Positions 49,153-58,702 are shown, counted from the stretch's first letter. The stretch: 64,000 bases of DNA from Actinomycetales bacterium (GCA_016711095.1 JADJTP010000003.1:682001-746000); one strand, 5' to 3'. Notes: a model not told the origin generated them from the sequence alone. Program-made: numbers and translations.

Positions 49153-49752
49153 TCAGGGGTGCAGCGCGTCGAACTCCGCGTCTGCGACGGTCTCTTCGTC
49201 GGCGTCCAGGCGCAGGTGGGCAAGGATCGACTGCAACACCCGCAACGACGCCGCGGCCCGCTCGCCCCACGTGGACAAGTAGGAGAACTGCCACCACCAC
49301 AACGCCTCGACCCGGCGGCCGGCGTCGAAGTGGCTCAGCCCGTGGTTGAGCGCGAGGCAGATTTCGGTGATGTCGTTGGAGAGAGTGCCCTTGGTCAGCT
49401 CGGCATGGGTCACCGGGTCGACGACGTCGGCATAGTCGTCCAGGCCCTCGAAGAGATTCGCGAGGTTGTGACGCAGCGGTTCGACGTCGACGTCGGGGCC
49501 CGGGTCGGCCTCAAACCGTTCATCGAGCACGACGTCCTGGATGGCGCCGAGACGCGAGCCGGCGAGCAGCAGTTGGGCGCTGGTCAGCAGCAGCATCGGG
49601 ATGGCGATGTCGGGCGAGGACCCGGACGCCACTTCGGTGACGGTTGTCAGATAGGCCCGGGCCTGGACCGCCGACTCTTCAGCGAGAGACTCGAACTCTG
49701 CAACCCACCCTTCGGCGGTTGGCGAGGCTGACGTCATCCGGGCATCAGGCAT
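49153..49752 (-). CDS. DUF5063 domain protein
   Basis: 199 residues, helical, with a Trp-rich E-A-L-W-W-W-Q-F-S-Y-L-S-T-W-G motif near residue 155 that marks the DUF5063 family. Its start overlaps the corrected recR stop by eight bases, the usual recR-DUF5063 arrangement in actinobacteria. Function unknown; the link with RecR suggests a role around recombinational repair or simple co-expression. Confidence 0.85.
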   Translation of the reverse strand: MPDARMTSASPTAEGWVAEFESLAEESAVQARAYLTTVTEVASGSSPDIAIPMLLLTSAQLLLAGSRLGAIQDVVLDERFEADPGPDVDVEPLRHNLANLFEGLDDYADVVDPVTHAELTKGTLSNDITEICLALNHGLSHFDAGRRVEALWWWQFSYLSTWGERAAASLRVLQSILAHLRLDADEETVADAEFDALHP

Positions 49753-50343
49753 GAACGGTGCGCCGTCCCTCGAATGCGCGGCCCAGGGTCACCTCATCAG
49801 CGTATTCCAGGTCACCCCCACCGGCAGGCCCGAAGCGAGGCGCGTCACTCGCAGGCCGAGCGGCGCGAGCGTACGGGTGAGATAGGTCGCCGTAGCCTCG
49901 CCGGAGATGTTGGGGTCGGTGGCGATGATGACCTCGGTGACCCCGCCGTCAGCGAGGCGGCTCAGGAGCTCGCGAATGCGCAGGTCTTCGGGACCGATGC
50001 CGTCCATCGGGCTGATCGCGCCGCCCAACACGTGATACAGCCCGCGGAACTCACGGGTGCGTTCGACCGCCGCGACGTCCTTGGGTTCCTCGACGACACA
50101 GATCGCGCTCGAGTCGCGCCTGCTGTCGCCACAGATCCGACACCGCGGGGCTTCGGCCACGTTGCCGCACAGGTCGCAGAACCGGATCTTGTCCTTGACG
50201 TCGGCGAGGATCTGGCTCAGTCTCGCCACATCGGCGGGATCAGTCTGGACCAGGTGGAAGGCGATGCGCTGGGCGCTCTTCGGCCCGATACCCGGCAGTC
50301 TGCCGAGTTCGTCGATGAGGTCCTGAACGATGCCTTCGTACAC
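49745..50343 (-). pseudogene. recR: Recombination protein RecR, one frameshift near the 3' end
   Basis: Helix-hairpin-helix L-P-G-I-G-P-K-S-A-Q-R, C4 zinc finger F-C-D-L-C-G ... C-R-I-C, Toprim E-E-P-K-D and A-T-D-P-N. As given, the frame ends early as L-P-V-G-V-T-W-N-T. Adding one G in the run at 49815-49819 (minus strand GGGGG) restores G-G-D-L-E-Y-A-D-E-V-T-L-G-R-A-F and a TGA at 49745-49747 that overlaps the DUF5063 start. The 199-residue corrected product matches the family. This is almost certainly a sequence error in a real gene. Confidence 0.92.
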
Positions 50344-50391
50344 GCGGCCAGCCTACGGGCCGTTGGGACCGATCCCGTGTTCCCACACCCG

Positions 50392-50431
50392 CCCCCCCCC
50401 CCCCCCCCGGCCCCCCCCCCCCCCCCCCCCC
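50392..50431 (+). repeat. C17-GG-C21 homopolymer tract
   Basis: Seventeen C, two G, twenty-one C, ending directly at copy B of the TTCGGAGG palindrome. Together with the C39 tract it is the second poly-C region of the window. It may be assembly noise or a real G-quadruplex-forming tract. Confidence 0.8.
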
Positions 50432-50501
50432 GCTATTCGGAGGTTCCGTTGCTAATCGGGGGCTCGCACCCTCCGAACAGGGCCGTAACCTCCGAACAGC
50501 G
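50431..50501 (+). repeat. TTCGGAGG palindromic intergenic repeat, copy B
   Basis: Arms CGCTATTCGGAGGTT and AACCTCCGAACAGCG (14 of 15 matching as inverted repeats), interior CTAATCGGGGG ... CCCTCCGAACAGGG. The interior is the reverse-complement relative of copy A at 19912. It lies 13 bases beyond the stop of the AbiEi/DUF559 gene. Confidence 0.75.
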
Positions 50502-50513
50502 AGTGAGGCCGGG

Positions 50514-51510
50514 TCAGTCGACTGCGGCACAGGCCGCGTGCACCCGCGCGAGCAACCGTACTGGACTGGCAAGGTCGGCCCACGTGATTCGAACGACGAC
50601 ATATCCCAGCGCCCGGATCGCATCCTCGCGCCGCTTCTCGGCGAACAGGGCAGCTCCAGAGGGATCGTGGGCATACTTCAGCGCCCCGTCGAACTCGATG
50701 ACCACCTTCTCCCCGACCAGCAGATCAGCCCGTGCGACGAATTCGCCATCGGGGGTCGTGATCACCACCTGGCTGCGCACCGGCAGCCCTGCCCCGGCGA
50801 GGATGAGCCGCGTTCTGGATTCACCGACGGACTCACAGTCGGGATCCAGCGACGCAAGGAAGCGAGAGAGTCGTCGAGTTGCGCGAACCGGTCGACGCCG
50901 CTCGGCCGCCGCAGCGAGGTCGTCGAGGCTGACCAACGCTCGATTCAACGCGTAATCGGCGCTGATGACGCCCGCGCTCGGGCCGCTAGCGAGGGCCACC
51001 TGGACGAGCGCGTCGGCAACGATCGTGCATCGCGCGTCGCCGACAAGCACGACCTCAAGCTCGCCCAACGGGCGAACGCGGGCGATCCCCGCCAGCATCG
51101 TCCGGCTCACGCGGCCGACGAGGTCGACGCACCGCAGGTCGACACCGAACACCGGTATGCCGCGCACCGCAAGGGACGCATGATGGCTCAGCGCCTCCCC
51201 TGTCGGACGGCTCGCCAGGACCGCTCTGGCTCGCAGCGCATAAGCGGCCCTCAGGCGACGACCCACGTAGCTGCCGTTCGCTGATGTAGCCACCGCGACG
51301 CACGAGGACGATCTGCCCACTGCGGACCGCACGGCGGATCGCCCCTCGGTCGAGGTCCAGCGCTGCCGCCGTCGAAGAACCGAGCACGCCCCCGAGCTGA
51401 GCGGCGATCCTGTCGATGTCTGGGTCAACGGCTGGGTCACTGTCTGGGCCGACATGTGGGTCAACGCCAACGCCGACGTCGCTCACGGCCCTGTGCGGCT
51501 GGGTCTTCAT
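50514..51510 (-). pseudogene. AbiEi-like antitoxin domain plus DUF559 (endonuclease-fold) protein, one frameshift
   Basis: The N-terminal part (frame from ATG about 51510) has I-D-R-I-A-A-Q-L-G-G-V-L and I-R-R-A-V-R-S-G-Q-I-V-L-V-R-R-G-G-Y, the winged helix of AbiEi family antitoxins. The rest is in another frame after about 51265: A-S-R-P-T-G-E-A-L-S-H-H-A-S-L and D-L-V-G-R-V, and a C-terminal DUF559 domain with V-V-I-E-F-D-G and E-K-R-R-E-D-A-I-R-A-L-G-Y-V-V. DUF559 has the very-short-patch-repair/PD-(D/E)XK-like fold. No AbiEii toxin is adjacent. Palindromic repeats B and C lie on its two sides. Confidence 0.7.
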
Positions 51511-51675
51511 CTGCAGAGCGTGGGCGGACACCGAACTCCGCGCAGGGCCAGCCGGCGTGCCTGTGGACGATGAGACCCGTGCGACAGGCATGTGGACATC
51601 CCCACCCCATGCCCACCACCCCACCCCATGCCCATTCACCCCGCCCCACCCGCGATGCACCCCATCCCCCCGCGC

Positions 51676-51800
51676 AATTCGGAGGTTCCGTCACTATTCG
51701 GAGGCCAAGCGACTCCGGACAGTCACGCAAGCTCCGAATAGGGCAGAGGTGGCGAGTTCGGCCCAGCAACTCCGGACAGTCACGCAAGCTCCGGACAGGG
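51676..51800 (+). repeat. TTCGGAGG-type repeat cluster, copy C (degenerate)
   Basis: Contains ATTCGGAGGTT (51677) and CTATTCGGAG ... CTCCGAATAG inverted ends. A 25-base segment starting ACTCCGGACAGTCACG is directly repeated at 51712-51736 and 51769-51793. It is the diverged relative of copies A and B and lies upstream of the AbiEi/DUF559 gene. Confidence 0.65.
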
Positions 51801-51850
51801 CAGGGGTAGGCGAGAGAAGCCGGCTTACGCCTGGGTCGGCACACGGCACC

Positions 51851-52522
51851 TCAGGACGGATCGAGCCCCGGGACCTCGTTGTAGCCCTCGGCACGTTCTT
51901 GACCAGTCAGCAGCGCGATGGCGTCCATGACGTCGTCGGTGAGCTCTCGGCGGGCCCGGCCCTGCGGCATACCGGCATAGCTGTCCGGGTAAATCGGGGG
52001 GCCGAAGGCGACCGAGACCGTGGCGTGCCGCGGGAACGAGGCCCCGACTGGCTGGATCTGGTCGGTGCCGCGTAGCCCGACCGGCACGACAGGCACCCCG
52101 GCGGTGAGGGCGAGCCAGCCGACACCGGTGCGTCCGCGATAGAGGCGACCGTCGCGGGAGCGGGTGCCTTCGGGATAGATGCCGAAGGCCTTGCCCTGGC
52201 GAAGGACCGCGAGGGCAAGATCGAGCGATTCCTGGGCAGCCCGCGAGGAGTTGCGGTCGACCGGGATGGCTCCGACGCCGGCGAAGAAGCCGCGGCGGAC
52301 CATGCCGAGCGGCCCTCGACCCGTGAAGTAGTCAGCCTTGGCCAGGAAGCTCACCTGCCGCGGGGCAACCAGCGGGATGGCGATGGAGTCCACGAAGGAC
52401 AGGTGATTGCTCGCCAGGATGACGCCCCCTTCGCGCGGCACGTTGTCCACCCCGGTGATCGTCGGACGATAGACGAGGTGGCTCAGCGGTTTGAGCAGCA
52501 GCGCTCCGGCGCGGTAGAGCAT
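51851..52522 (-). CDS. plsC: 1-acyl-sn-glycerol-3-phosphate acyltransferase
   Basis: 223 residues. Transfers an acyl chain to lysophosphatidate. Acyltransferase motif N-H-L-S-F-V-D (NHX4D), F-A-G-V-G-A-I-P-V-D-R, Y-P-E-G-T-R-S and V-P-V-V-P-V-G. An N-terminal hydrophobic stretch may associate it with the membrane. Intact. Confidence 0.92.
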   Translation of the reverse strand: MLYRAGALLLKPLSHLVYRPTITGVDNVPREGGVILASNHLSFVDSIAIPLVAPRQVSFLAKADYFTGRGPLGMVRRGFFAGVGAIPVDRNSSRAAQESLDLALAVLRQGKAFGIYPEGTRSRDGRLYRGRTGVGWLALTAGVPVVPVGLRGTDQIQPVGASFPRHATVSVAFGPPIYPDSYAGMPQGRARRELTDDVMDAIALLTGQERAEGYNEVPGLDPS

Positions 52523-52620
52523 GCCCCAACGCTAGTCCCGAGGGGCTGACCCGCGCAGAAGCACCAACAATCAGGGGGCCGGCCGGACGGACATCTCGCG
52601 GGCCGGTGCCGACGCCCAGT

Positions 52621-54771
52621 TCAGAGCTCGGTCTCGCCCAGCACCCGGCCGCCAAGCAGTCGTTCGATGACGGACTGCCCCGCGTCACCGCCGCCGTCGA
52701 CGTCTTCGTCGTCGAGACTCACCTGTTCGTCGGGTGCCTGCCCAACCCCCGTATGCCGTGTTCCCGTGTCTGTCGCGGCGTCGGGGCTCAGCGGGTGGGG
52801 CTTTCGGTGGTGGAGTTCATCGAGTGAGCGCCGAGTCACCTCCTTGGCGCGGGCCAACTCCGCGCGCACGGTGAGCGCCTGGGATGCCGGGTCGCTCGAA
52901 CGTCCTTCACGGAGCGAAACGGCGGCCGGCGGTGGCGCGGCGGAGTTGTCGTCCGGAGGCGGCGCGACGGATTCGTCGTCCGGCGGCGGCGGGACGGATT
53001 CGTCGTCCGGCGGTGAGGCGACCGAGTCGGTCGGGCTGGGCGTCGGTATCGTCGGTGTGGTCGCACTCAGCACAGGCTCAAGCATCGGGACACCCTCGAC
53101 GCGGACGTCCAGGCCGATCTCGTCGATCAGCGCCTGCCGGATGAGCTCGGCGTGGCTGCCGGATCGGAACGTGTTGGCCAGCCCGACCGTGCTGATGCCG
53201 AGGACCAACCGCTGCCCGTCGTAGTCGATCACCTGGGCGTGCGAGGACACGAAGGTCCAGGTAGCCCGGCGCATCGTGAAGATCCGCCCAAGCACCTCGG
53301 GCCACACCCGCCGGATGGCGACGATGTCAAGACCGCCACCACCTGTTGCCGCGGATGCTGTCGGCAGGTCGGACCCGTGCGACGGAACGACGCCAGACGC
53401 GTCAGCCGGGCTCGGGTCAGCCGGGCCCGCGTCAACCGAAGTCCCGTCCACCAAAGCGGGTCGGCCGGCGTCGCGTCGACCGGTGTCGGGTCAACCGAAA
53501 GCGGAGCGACCTGTTGCGGGGAGTCGGAGGTGCGCTGGGAGTCGGAGGCGCGCTGGGGTCGGAGCCACGCGCGGGGCGGGCGGCATACCGGCGCTGGCGG
53601 GGACCGGTCCCGCGAGCTCGAGGCGACGCTCGAGACGATCGAGGCGGGCGGCATACCCCTGCTCTCCGGAGGCTCCGGGAAGCAGGATCCGCGCGCAGAT
53701 GAGCTCAAGCTGCAGGCGGGGCGCCGTGGCACCGGTCATCTCGGTGATGCCCGCGTTGACAATGTCGGCAGTCCGCGACAGAGAGCCCGGACCGAAACGG
53801 GACTGCTGGCCGCGCATCCGGTCGAGCTGGTCCTCGGGCACTCCGCGCAGCACCGCGGCCGCACTATCGGGGATGGCGGCGACGATGATGAGGTCGCGCA
53901 GCCGTTCGAGCAGGTCCATGGCGAATCGACGTGGGTCGTGCCCCGACTCGATGACCTTGTCGACCTGGGTGAAAACCCCGGCGGCGTCGCGCGCGGCCAC
54001 GGCATCGATCGTGGCGTCGAGCAGTTCCGCGCCGGTGAAACCGAGCAGCGAGGCCGCACCCTCGTAGGTGAGCCCCTCGGCGCCCGAGCCGGCGATGAGC
54101 TGGTCGAGCACAGACAAGGAGTCGCGCACCGAGCCTCCCCCGGCGCGGGTCACGAAGCCGAGCACGCCCGGCGCGACAGCCACACCCTCCTGGATGCAGA
54201 GGCTCTCGAGATAGCCGGTGAGCTTGGCGGGGGGCACCAGCCGGAAGGGGTAGTGGTGGGTTCGCGAGCGGATCGTGCCGATGACCTTGTCGGGCTCGGT
54301 CGTGGCGAAGATGAACTTCACGTGCTCGGGCGGCTCCTCGACGATCTTGAGCAGGGCGTTGAAGCCCTGCGGCGTGACCATGTGGGCCTCGTCGATGATG
54401 TAGACCTTGAACCGGCTCTGCGCAGGGCCGTAGGACGCGCGCTCGCGCAAGTCGCGCGCGTCATCTACGCCGCCGTGGCTCGCGGCGTCGATCTCGATGA
54501 CATCGACGGAGCCGCTGCCCCCCCGAGCCAGGGCCACGCACGAGTCGCAGGTGCCGCACGGGGTGGCGGTGGGGCCGGACTCGCAGTTGAGGCAGCGCGC
54601 CAGGATGCGCGCGCTGGTCGTCTTGCCGCACCCGCGAGGGCCACTGAAGAGATAGGCATGGCCCACCCGGCCAGTACGCAGAGCTTGCATGAGCGGCACG
54701 GTCACGTGCTCCTGACCGATGACGTCGCCGAACGTCTCAGGCCGGTAGCGCCGGTAGAGGGCTGTGCTCAC
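52621..54771 (-). pseudogene. dnaX: DNA polymerase III gamma/tau subunit, frame broken twice in the tau linker
   Basis: Clamp-loader ATPase: G-P-R-G-C-G-K-T-T, zinc finger C-L-N-C ... C-G-T-C, I-D-E-A-H-M and the sensor S-R-T-H-H-Y. The first frame stops after 426 residues (A-T-G-R-S-A-F-G). The tau part continues in other frames: S-D-S-P-Q-Q-V-A-P-L-S-V-D in one, then D-G-T-S-V-D-A-G from about 53454 to the end, through V-W-P-E-V-L-G-R and a Pro/Asp repeat (P-P-D-D-E-S-V). Two shifts, near 53551 and near 53455, link them. Ribosomal frameshifting makes gamma in some bacteria and the 426-residue length is gamma-like, but two shifts in G/C runs point to sequence errors. Confidence 0.9.
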
Positions 54772-54825
54772 CGGCCAAACCTAGCGGGCCGCTCAGACAG
54801 CCGGACCCCCGCGCCGGTCAGCAGG

Positions 54826-55329
54826 TCAGAACCGCCAACGGGTAGCTCGTGCGGCGAACTCGTTCTCCCGCTCGATGATCGCGAAGGCCAGATCGGGGGC
54901 CACCTCGAAGAACGGCTGCGACCGCACGAAGTCCGCCGAAAGGTCGGGCGAGAAGGTCCGGTACTTGGCCAGGTATCTCTCGACCCAGGTTTCCTTGCGA
55001 TCGAGGTCGTCGACTCGGTGCGCCGTGCCCTGAACCGAGACGCACTCGACGGTGTCCTCCGGAGCGAAGGTGACGTGCGGGTTGGCCGCCAGGTTGGCGA
55101 CCTTTCGTGCGTTCGGCGAGCACGAGAAGGCGAACCGGTGATCGGCGTTATCCCATACTCCCCACACCGGCAGGGCGTGCGGACGCCCGGCGGCCGAGCA
55201 CGTCACCAGCCAGAAGTTGCGAGCAGCGCCCAGACGCTCGTTCGCCCACGACCACGGCAGCGCATGCCAACCCGGACGGCCGACGCCGTAATCCTCCATC
55301 GCCGGCATCTCTCCCACGGGATCGTTCAT
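54826..55329 (-). CDS. Pyridoxamine-5'-phosphate-oxidase-fold (PPOX) flavoprotein
   Basis: 167 residues from ATG 55329. Split-barrel features: F-W-L-V-T-C-S-A-A-G-R-P-H near residue 42, L-P-V-W-G-V-W and a charged end. These match small PPOX proteins that bind FMN, F420 or heme. Substrate unknown. Downstream of dnaX on the complementary side of the collagen-like gene. Confidence 0.78.
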   Translation of the reverse strand: MNDPVGEMPAMEDYGVGRPGWHALPWSWANERLGAARNFWLVTCSAAGRPHALPVWGVWDNADHRFAFSCSPNARKVANLAANPHVTFAPEDTVECVSVQGTAHRVDDLDRKETWVERYLAKYRTFSPDLSADFVRSQPFFEVAPDLAFAIIERENEFAARATRWRF

Positions 55330-55483
55330 GCTGTTCACGGTATCCGTCACCGGTCCAGCGGCGCCGTACATCTACAGAACGATCGGTCGAGGTATCTGGG
55401 CCGGCACTAGAGCGCTCTCCATCAGTCAGGCCGCCGGTAGCCGTGACCGAGCGGCGAGTCCCGCGATATGGAAGGAGGCCGTC

Positions 55484-57925
55484 ATGACTTACGCTCGCAC
55501 ATACTTCCGCGACACGATCGTGCTCAACAACGCCCTCAAGACCCGGCTCCGCCTGGACGGACTCCCTCCAGGCGATGTGCTGATCGCCGGGAGGGAGGTG
55601 ACCGTCGACGGCGCTTTCCACCTCCAGGGGCGCAACCTCGTGGTCCTCGCGGACCGATTCGACGGTTCGCGCGGCTCGATCTCAGTGGACGGCCTGGAAT
55701 CGGCGCCCCACCTCACGGTGGCGTGCCGGGACTTCCGAGGGCTCAGCGCGTCGGCTCCGGGTATCCCGGGCGACACCGGGGACCAGGGCCAACCCGGACG
55801 CGAGGGACGGCCGGGCAGGGATGCCTCGCTGCCCTTCAAGCCCGGTGGCCCGGGCGGCCCCGGGGGGCCAGGCGGCACCGGCCGCCCCGGCAGGAAGGGC
55901 GGTCGCGGGGGCACGATCTCGGTGGTCATGGTCACCGACGAGACCCCAGCTGGCATCGACCGAAGCCTGCTCGCGGTGCCCGGCGGTCCGGGGGGACCGG
56001 GAGGTCCGGGGGGTCCGGGTGGGTCAGGAGGCGCCGGTGGCGTTGGTGAACCCGACGGCCGGGATGGCGCCGACGGCCCGACGGGCGCCGACGGACCGCC
56101 CGGGGGGGCCGGAGACCCCGGCACGATCGAGGTCAGCGTCGTGCAGGAGGCCGACTACTGGCCGAGCATCGCTCCGCTCGCGGCCGGCTGGCCGGCATAC
56201 CGGCTCCTGCTCGGCTCGTACTACTTCAGGGCAGCCAACCCGGCCGCGCCGCCGCGCTCGGGCTTCCTCGATCTCGCGATGGCCGAGCTCACCGCTGTCA
56301 CCCTGCTGGAGCCCACGAACGGGGAGGCGTTGACCCTGCGCAGTCGGCTGGTCAACAACCAGAACGTCCTCGGACTCGCGCGGGACGTCGACATCATCCC
56401 GAACTTCCGCCATTACGAGCAGGTCGTTGTCGACTACGGGCCACTGGTGTTGGGGCTGTTCCAGACGGCGACCTCCCTGCTGCAGGGCAACCTCACGCTC
56501 GAGCAGATGGCGGCCAACATTGCCCGCGAGATCGCTCACCTGGATGGGCTCGAAGTCGTGCTCGAGACCGAGCGTGCGGCGGCCGAACGCGGCGTCGCGG
56601 CCGCCCAGACGGAGCAGCAGAAGGCGACCCAGCTCTTCACCTCCCTGCAAGCGCGGATCACGGCCAAGCGGGCCGAGTTGGAGAGCAAGACCTTCGGTTG
56701 GCTCGACCTCTTCGGCATCGGCGGCTACATCGCGGTCGTGGCGATCATCAGCCTGGCCACCGGTGGCGGTGCGGCCGCTGTCGCCGGCGCCTACCTCCCG
56801 CAGATCATCAGCACCCTCACCGACGGCGGCGGTATGCCGTTCAAGGAGGCCGACCGTGCGGCCGCCCTCAACGCGGCGTTGGGCCTCAAGGGCCTGCTGG
56901 GCAAGGACGGCAAACCCGACCCGCTCGGCCCGATGCTGCTGAGCCTCAGCAAGTTGCTCTCGGACATCAACCAGTCGGACGGCGACAGCGACCTCAAGGC
57001 CATGCTGCGCGAATCGGTCGAGCTGACCTTCGACAAGCTCATCTCGGCCCGGCGCGTCGAGCAGGCGGTGTTGTCCCTGGCCGCAGCGGACGCGCGCCTG
57101 CAGGTGGCGCGTTTCGACCGCGAACTCGCTCAGGCCCAGCTCGAGAGCCTCACCACGGACGTCGACTACCTGGAGCAGGTGTCGTTGACGCTCATCCGCA
57201 GCGCTCAGGGCTACATGGACGTCCTGATGCGCTACGCGTTCCTCGCAGCGCGCTCGGTCGAGATCTACACCGTCGAGGACCTCACGAATGAGGTGTTCTA
57301 CGACTACGGCTACGTGCACCCCGACCTCGAGCAGGACTACGCCGACGGCCTCTTGCCGCTGGCCCAACTCATCGGCGCGTACGTCACCTCGTGGAGCCGG
57401 TTCGTGGGAGTCATCGGCTATCGCAGCCGGTACGACGCCTACTTCGCCGGCGCCGATCGGGTGAGCGACAAGGTCTTCGTCTCGGTCACCGACCCGGCCA
57501 GTCTCGCCGAGTTCCGCACGACCCAGACCTTGGCCGTCCCCGTGGGTCTGGACGAGCTGCCCTCGACGCGTTTCGAGGCCAAGGCGGCATACGTGCTGCT
57601 GGCCATCACCGGCGCCACGGCCGACATCCCGGCGATCAGCGCCCTCGTCGAGCACGGTGGGCAGGCCGAGTCGACGATGCGGGACGGATCCGAGCGGATG
57701 CAACTGCTGCGCCCCCGCACCACCGTCGTGCAGACCGCCAAGGCCGGCGACGTCTTCGCCGGCGCGCACGTCGGCGACGATCCGGACGACCTCAGCTTCT
57801 GGGGGCGCGGCATGGCCACGACGTGGCGGGTGACGATCGAGGCCGAGGAGATGACTCGCCGCCACATCGACCTGTCCGGCCTGACCGCGATCACCGTCGA
57901 GATCGGCTACGACGCCTTCTTGTAG
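55484..57925 (+). CDS. Collagen-like repeat protein with large helical C-terminal region
   Basis: 813 residues from ATG 55484, nine bases after GGAAGGAGG. Residues 1-85 form a beta-rich head (T-V-D-G-A-F-H-L-Q-G). Two collagen-type Gly-X-Y blocks follow at about 88-140 and 163-210, e.g. G-I-P-G-D-T-G-D-Q-G and G-P-G-G-P-G-G-P-G-G, separated by G-T-I-S-V-V-M-V-T. Then 600 residues, largely helical, with coiled-coil-like stretches, one very hydrophobic segment (Y-I-A-V-V-A-I-I-S-L-A-T-G-G-G-A-A-A, about 425) and a beta end, I-D-L-S-G-L-T-A-I-T-V-E-I-G-Y. No signal peptide. The closing motif and helical hairpin recall pore-forming or Tc-type toxins, but only loosely. Alone, between dnaX/PPOX and the SRP RNA. 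Confidence 0.7.
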   Translation: MTYARTYFRDTIVLNNALKTRLRLDGLPPGDVLIAGREVTVDGAFHLQGRNLVVLADRFDGSRGSISVDGLESAPHLTVACRDFRGLSASAPGIPGDTGDQGQPGREGRPGRDASLPFKPGGPGGPGGPGGTGRPGRKGGRGGTISVVMVTDETPAGIDRSLLAVPGGPGGPGGPGGPGGSGGAGGVGEPDGRDGADGPTGADGPPGGAGDPGTIEVSVVQEADYWPSIAPLAAGWPAYRLLLGSYYFRAANPAAPPRSGFLDLAMAELTAVTLLEPTNGEALTLRSRLVNNQNVLGLARDVDIIPNFRHYEQVVVDYGPLVLGLFQTATSLLQGNLTLEQMAANIAREIAHLDGLEVVLETERAAAERGVAAAQTEQQKATQLFTSLQARITAKRAELESKTFGWLDLFGIGGYIAVVAIISLATGGGAAAVAGAYLPQIISTLTDGGGMPFKEADRAAALNAALGLKGLLGKDGKPDPLGPMLLSLSKLLSDINQSDGDSDLKAMLRESVELTFDKLISARRVEQAVLSLAAADARLQVARFDRELAQAQLESLTTDVDYLEQVSLTLIRSAQGYMDVLMRYAFLAARSVEIYTVEDLTNEVFYDYGYVHPDLEQDYADGLLPLAQLIGAYVTSWSRFVGVIGYRSRYDAYFAGADRVSDKVFVSVTDPASLAEFRTTQTLAVPVGLDELPSTRFEAKAAYVLLAITGATADIPAISALVEHGGQAESTMRDGSERMQLLRPRTTVVQTAKAGDVFAGAHVGDDPDDLSFWGRGMATTWRVTIEAEEMTRRHIDLSGLTAITVEIGYDAFL

Positions 57926-57981
57926 GAACCGACGGTGCGGTGCCAGGTCGTTGGGACACCGCACCCGAGCCTGGGATGCCA

Positions 57982-58071
57982 AGACACCCCACGTACCTGG
58001 AAGAGCTCACCTGCCCTTGCTGCATTCCTGCCCTGGGGGAGTTCAGTGAGGTACCACCACGCGGGGTGCCG
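57982..58071 (-). ncRNA. ffs: Signal recognition particle RNA (4.5S, small bacterial type)
   Basis: The minus strand carries the SRP apical motif C-C-C-A-G-G-G-C-A-G-G-A-A-T-G-C-A-G-C-A and A-G-G-G-C-A-G-G. A long stem is closed by GGCACCCC pairing with GGGGTGTC (one G-U). Flanks give about 90 nucleotides. dnaX and a tRNA-Ser are close by, as in other actinobacteria. The ends are approximate. Confidence 0.8.
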
Positions 58072-58112
58072 GGTCATATTGTATGCCGTGCCTGGCCGGT
58101 ATGCCGTGCGGC

Positions 58113-58547
58113 TCAGCTGGCGACGTCGACCTTGGCGACGATCCGGTCGAGGCGGACTCGGACGACCATCTCTGGCGGGACGGCGTTGCGGCGGCCGTAG
58201 GCCTGCGCCTGGTCAGCACCCATGTACCGGCCGGCGATCTGGGTGGCCCACCGCAGAAGCTCGTCGGGGTCCGTGCTCGTGGTCGCCCTACCCGTCACGG
58301 AGACGAACGAGAACGGAGGTCGCTCATCGTCCCAGCACAGCGCGACGCGCCCGTCCCGCAGGATCGACTTGCCCTTGATCGTGTCGGCGCTCGTCATGAA
58401 GACCACATCGTCGCCGTCCAGGTCGACCCAGACGGGCGCGACGTGCGGGCTGCCGTCCTTGCGGGTCACGGCGAGCTTGGCCGTGCGCGCCGGCTGAGCC
58501 GTGACGAAGTCCTGCCACCAGCCTGGCGGCGCGGTGATGTATCCCAT
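58113..58547 (-). CDS. PPOX-class F420-dependent oxidoreductase
   Basis: 144 residues. Split-barrel flavin/F420 protein: A-K-L-A-V-T-R-K-D-G-S-P-H-V-A-P-V-W-V, F-M-T-S-A-D-T-I-K-G, R-V-A-L-C-W-D-D-E-R-P-P-F-S-F. This is the signature order of PPOX class proteins using F420. ATG 58547. Two octamers GTATGCCG (58081, 58099) lie between it and the SRP RNA. Confidence 0.82.
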   Translation of the reverse strand: MGYITAPPGWWQDFVTAQPARTAKLAVTRKDGSPHVAPVWVDLDGDDVVFMTSADTIKGKSILRDGRVALCWDDERPPFSFVSVTGRATTSTDPDELLRWATQIAGRYMGADQAQAYGRRNAVPPEMVVRVRLDRIVAKVDVAS

Positions 58548-58702
58548 GGGGCTCAAGGTACCCATCGCCCACTTGACTTGCGCCACTTCGGGAGGTCTGG
58601 GGCCGATGATCAGCCTGGGCTCGCTCGATCGTGAACACGCGGCCAGGGCGTCGCGGAGCGACCGATTTCGAGCGCAGCAGGCGCCTCCGGTACCCTCCCC
58701 TC

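Noticed and set aside
53152..55410. Plus-strand 752-codon frame opposite dnaX
   Set aside because: Antisense to the conserved dnaX protein; Arg/Gly-rich without domains.
56024..57982. Minus-strand 652-codon frame opposite the collagen-like gene
   Set aside because: Shadow frame. The plus strand has a perfect ribosome binding site and structured repeats.
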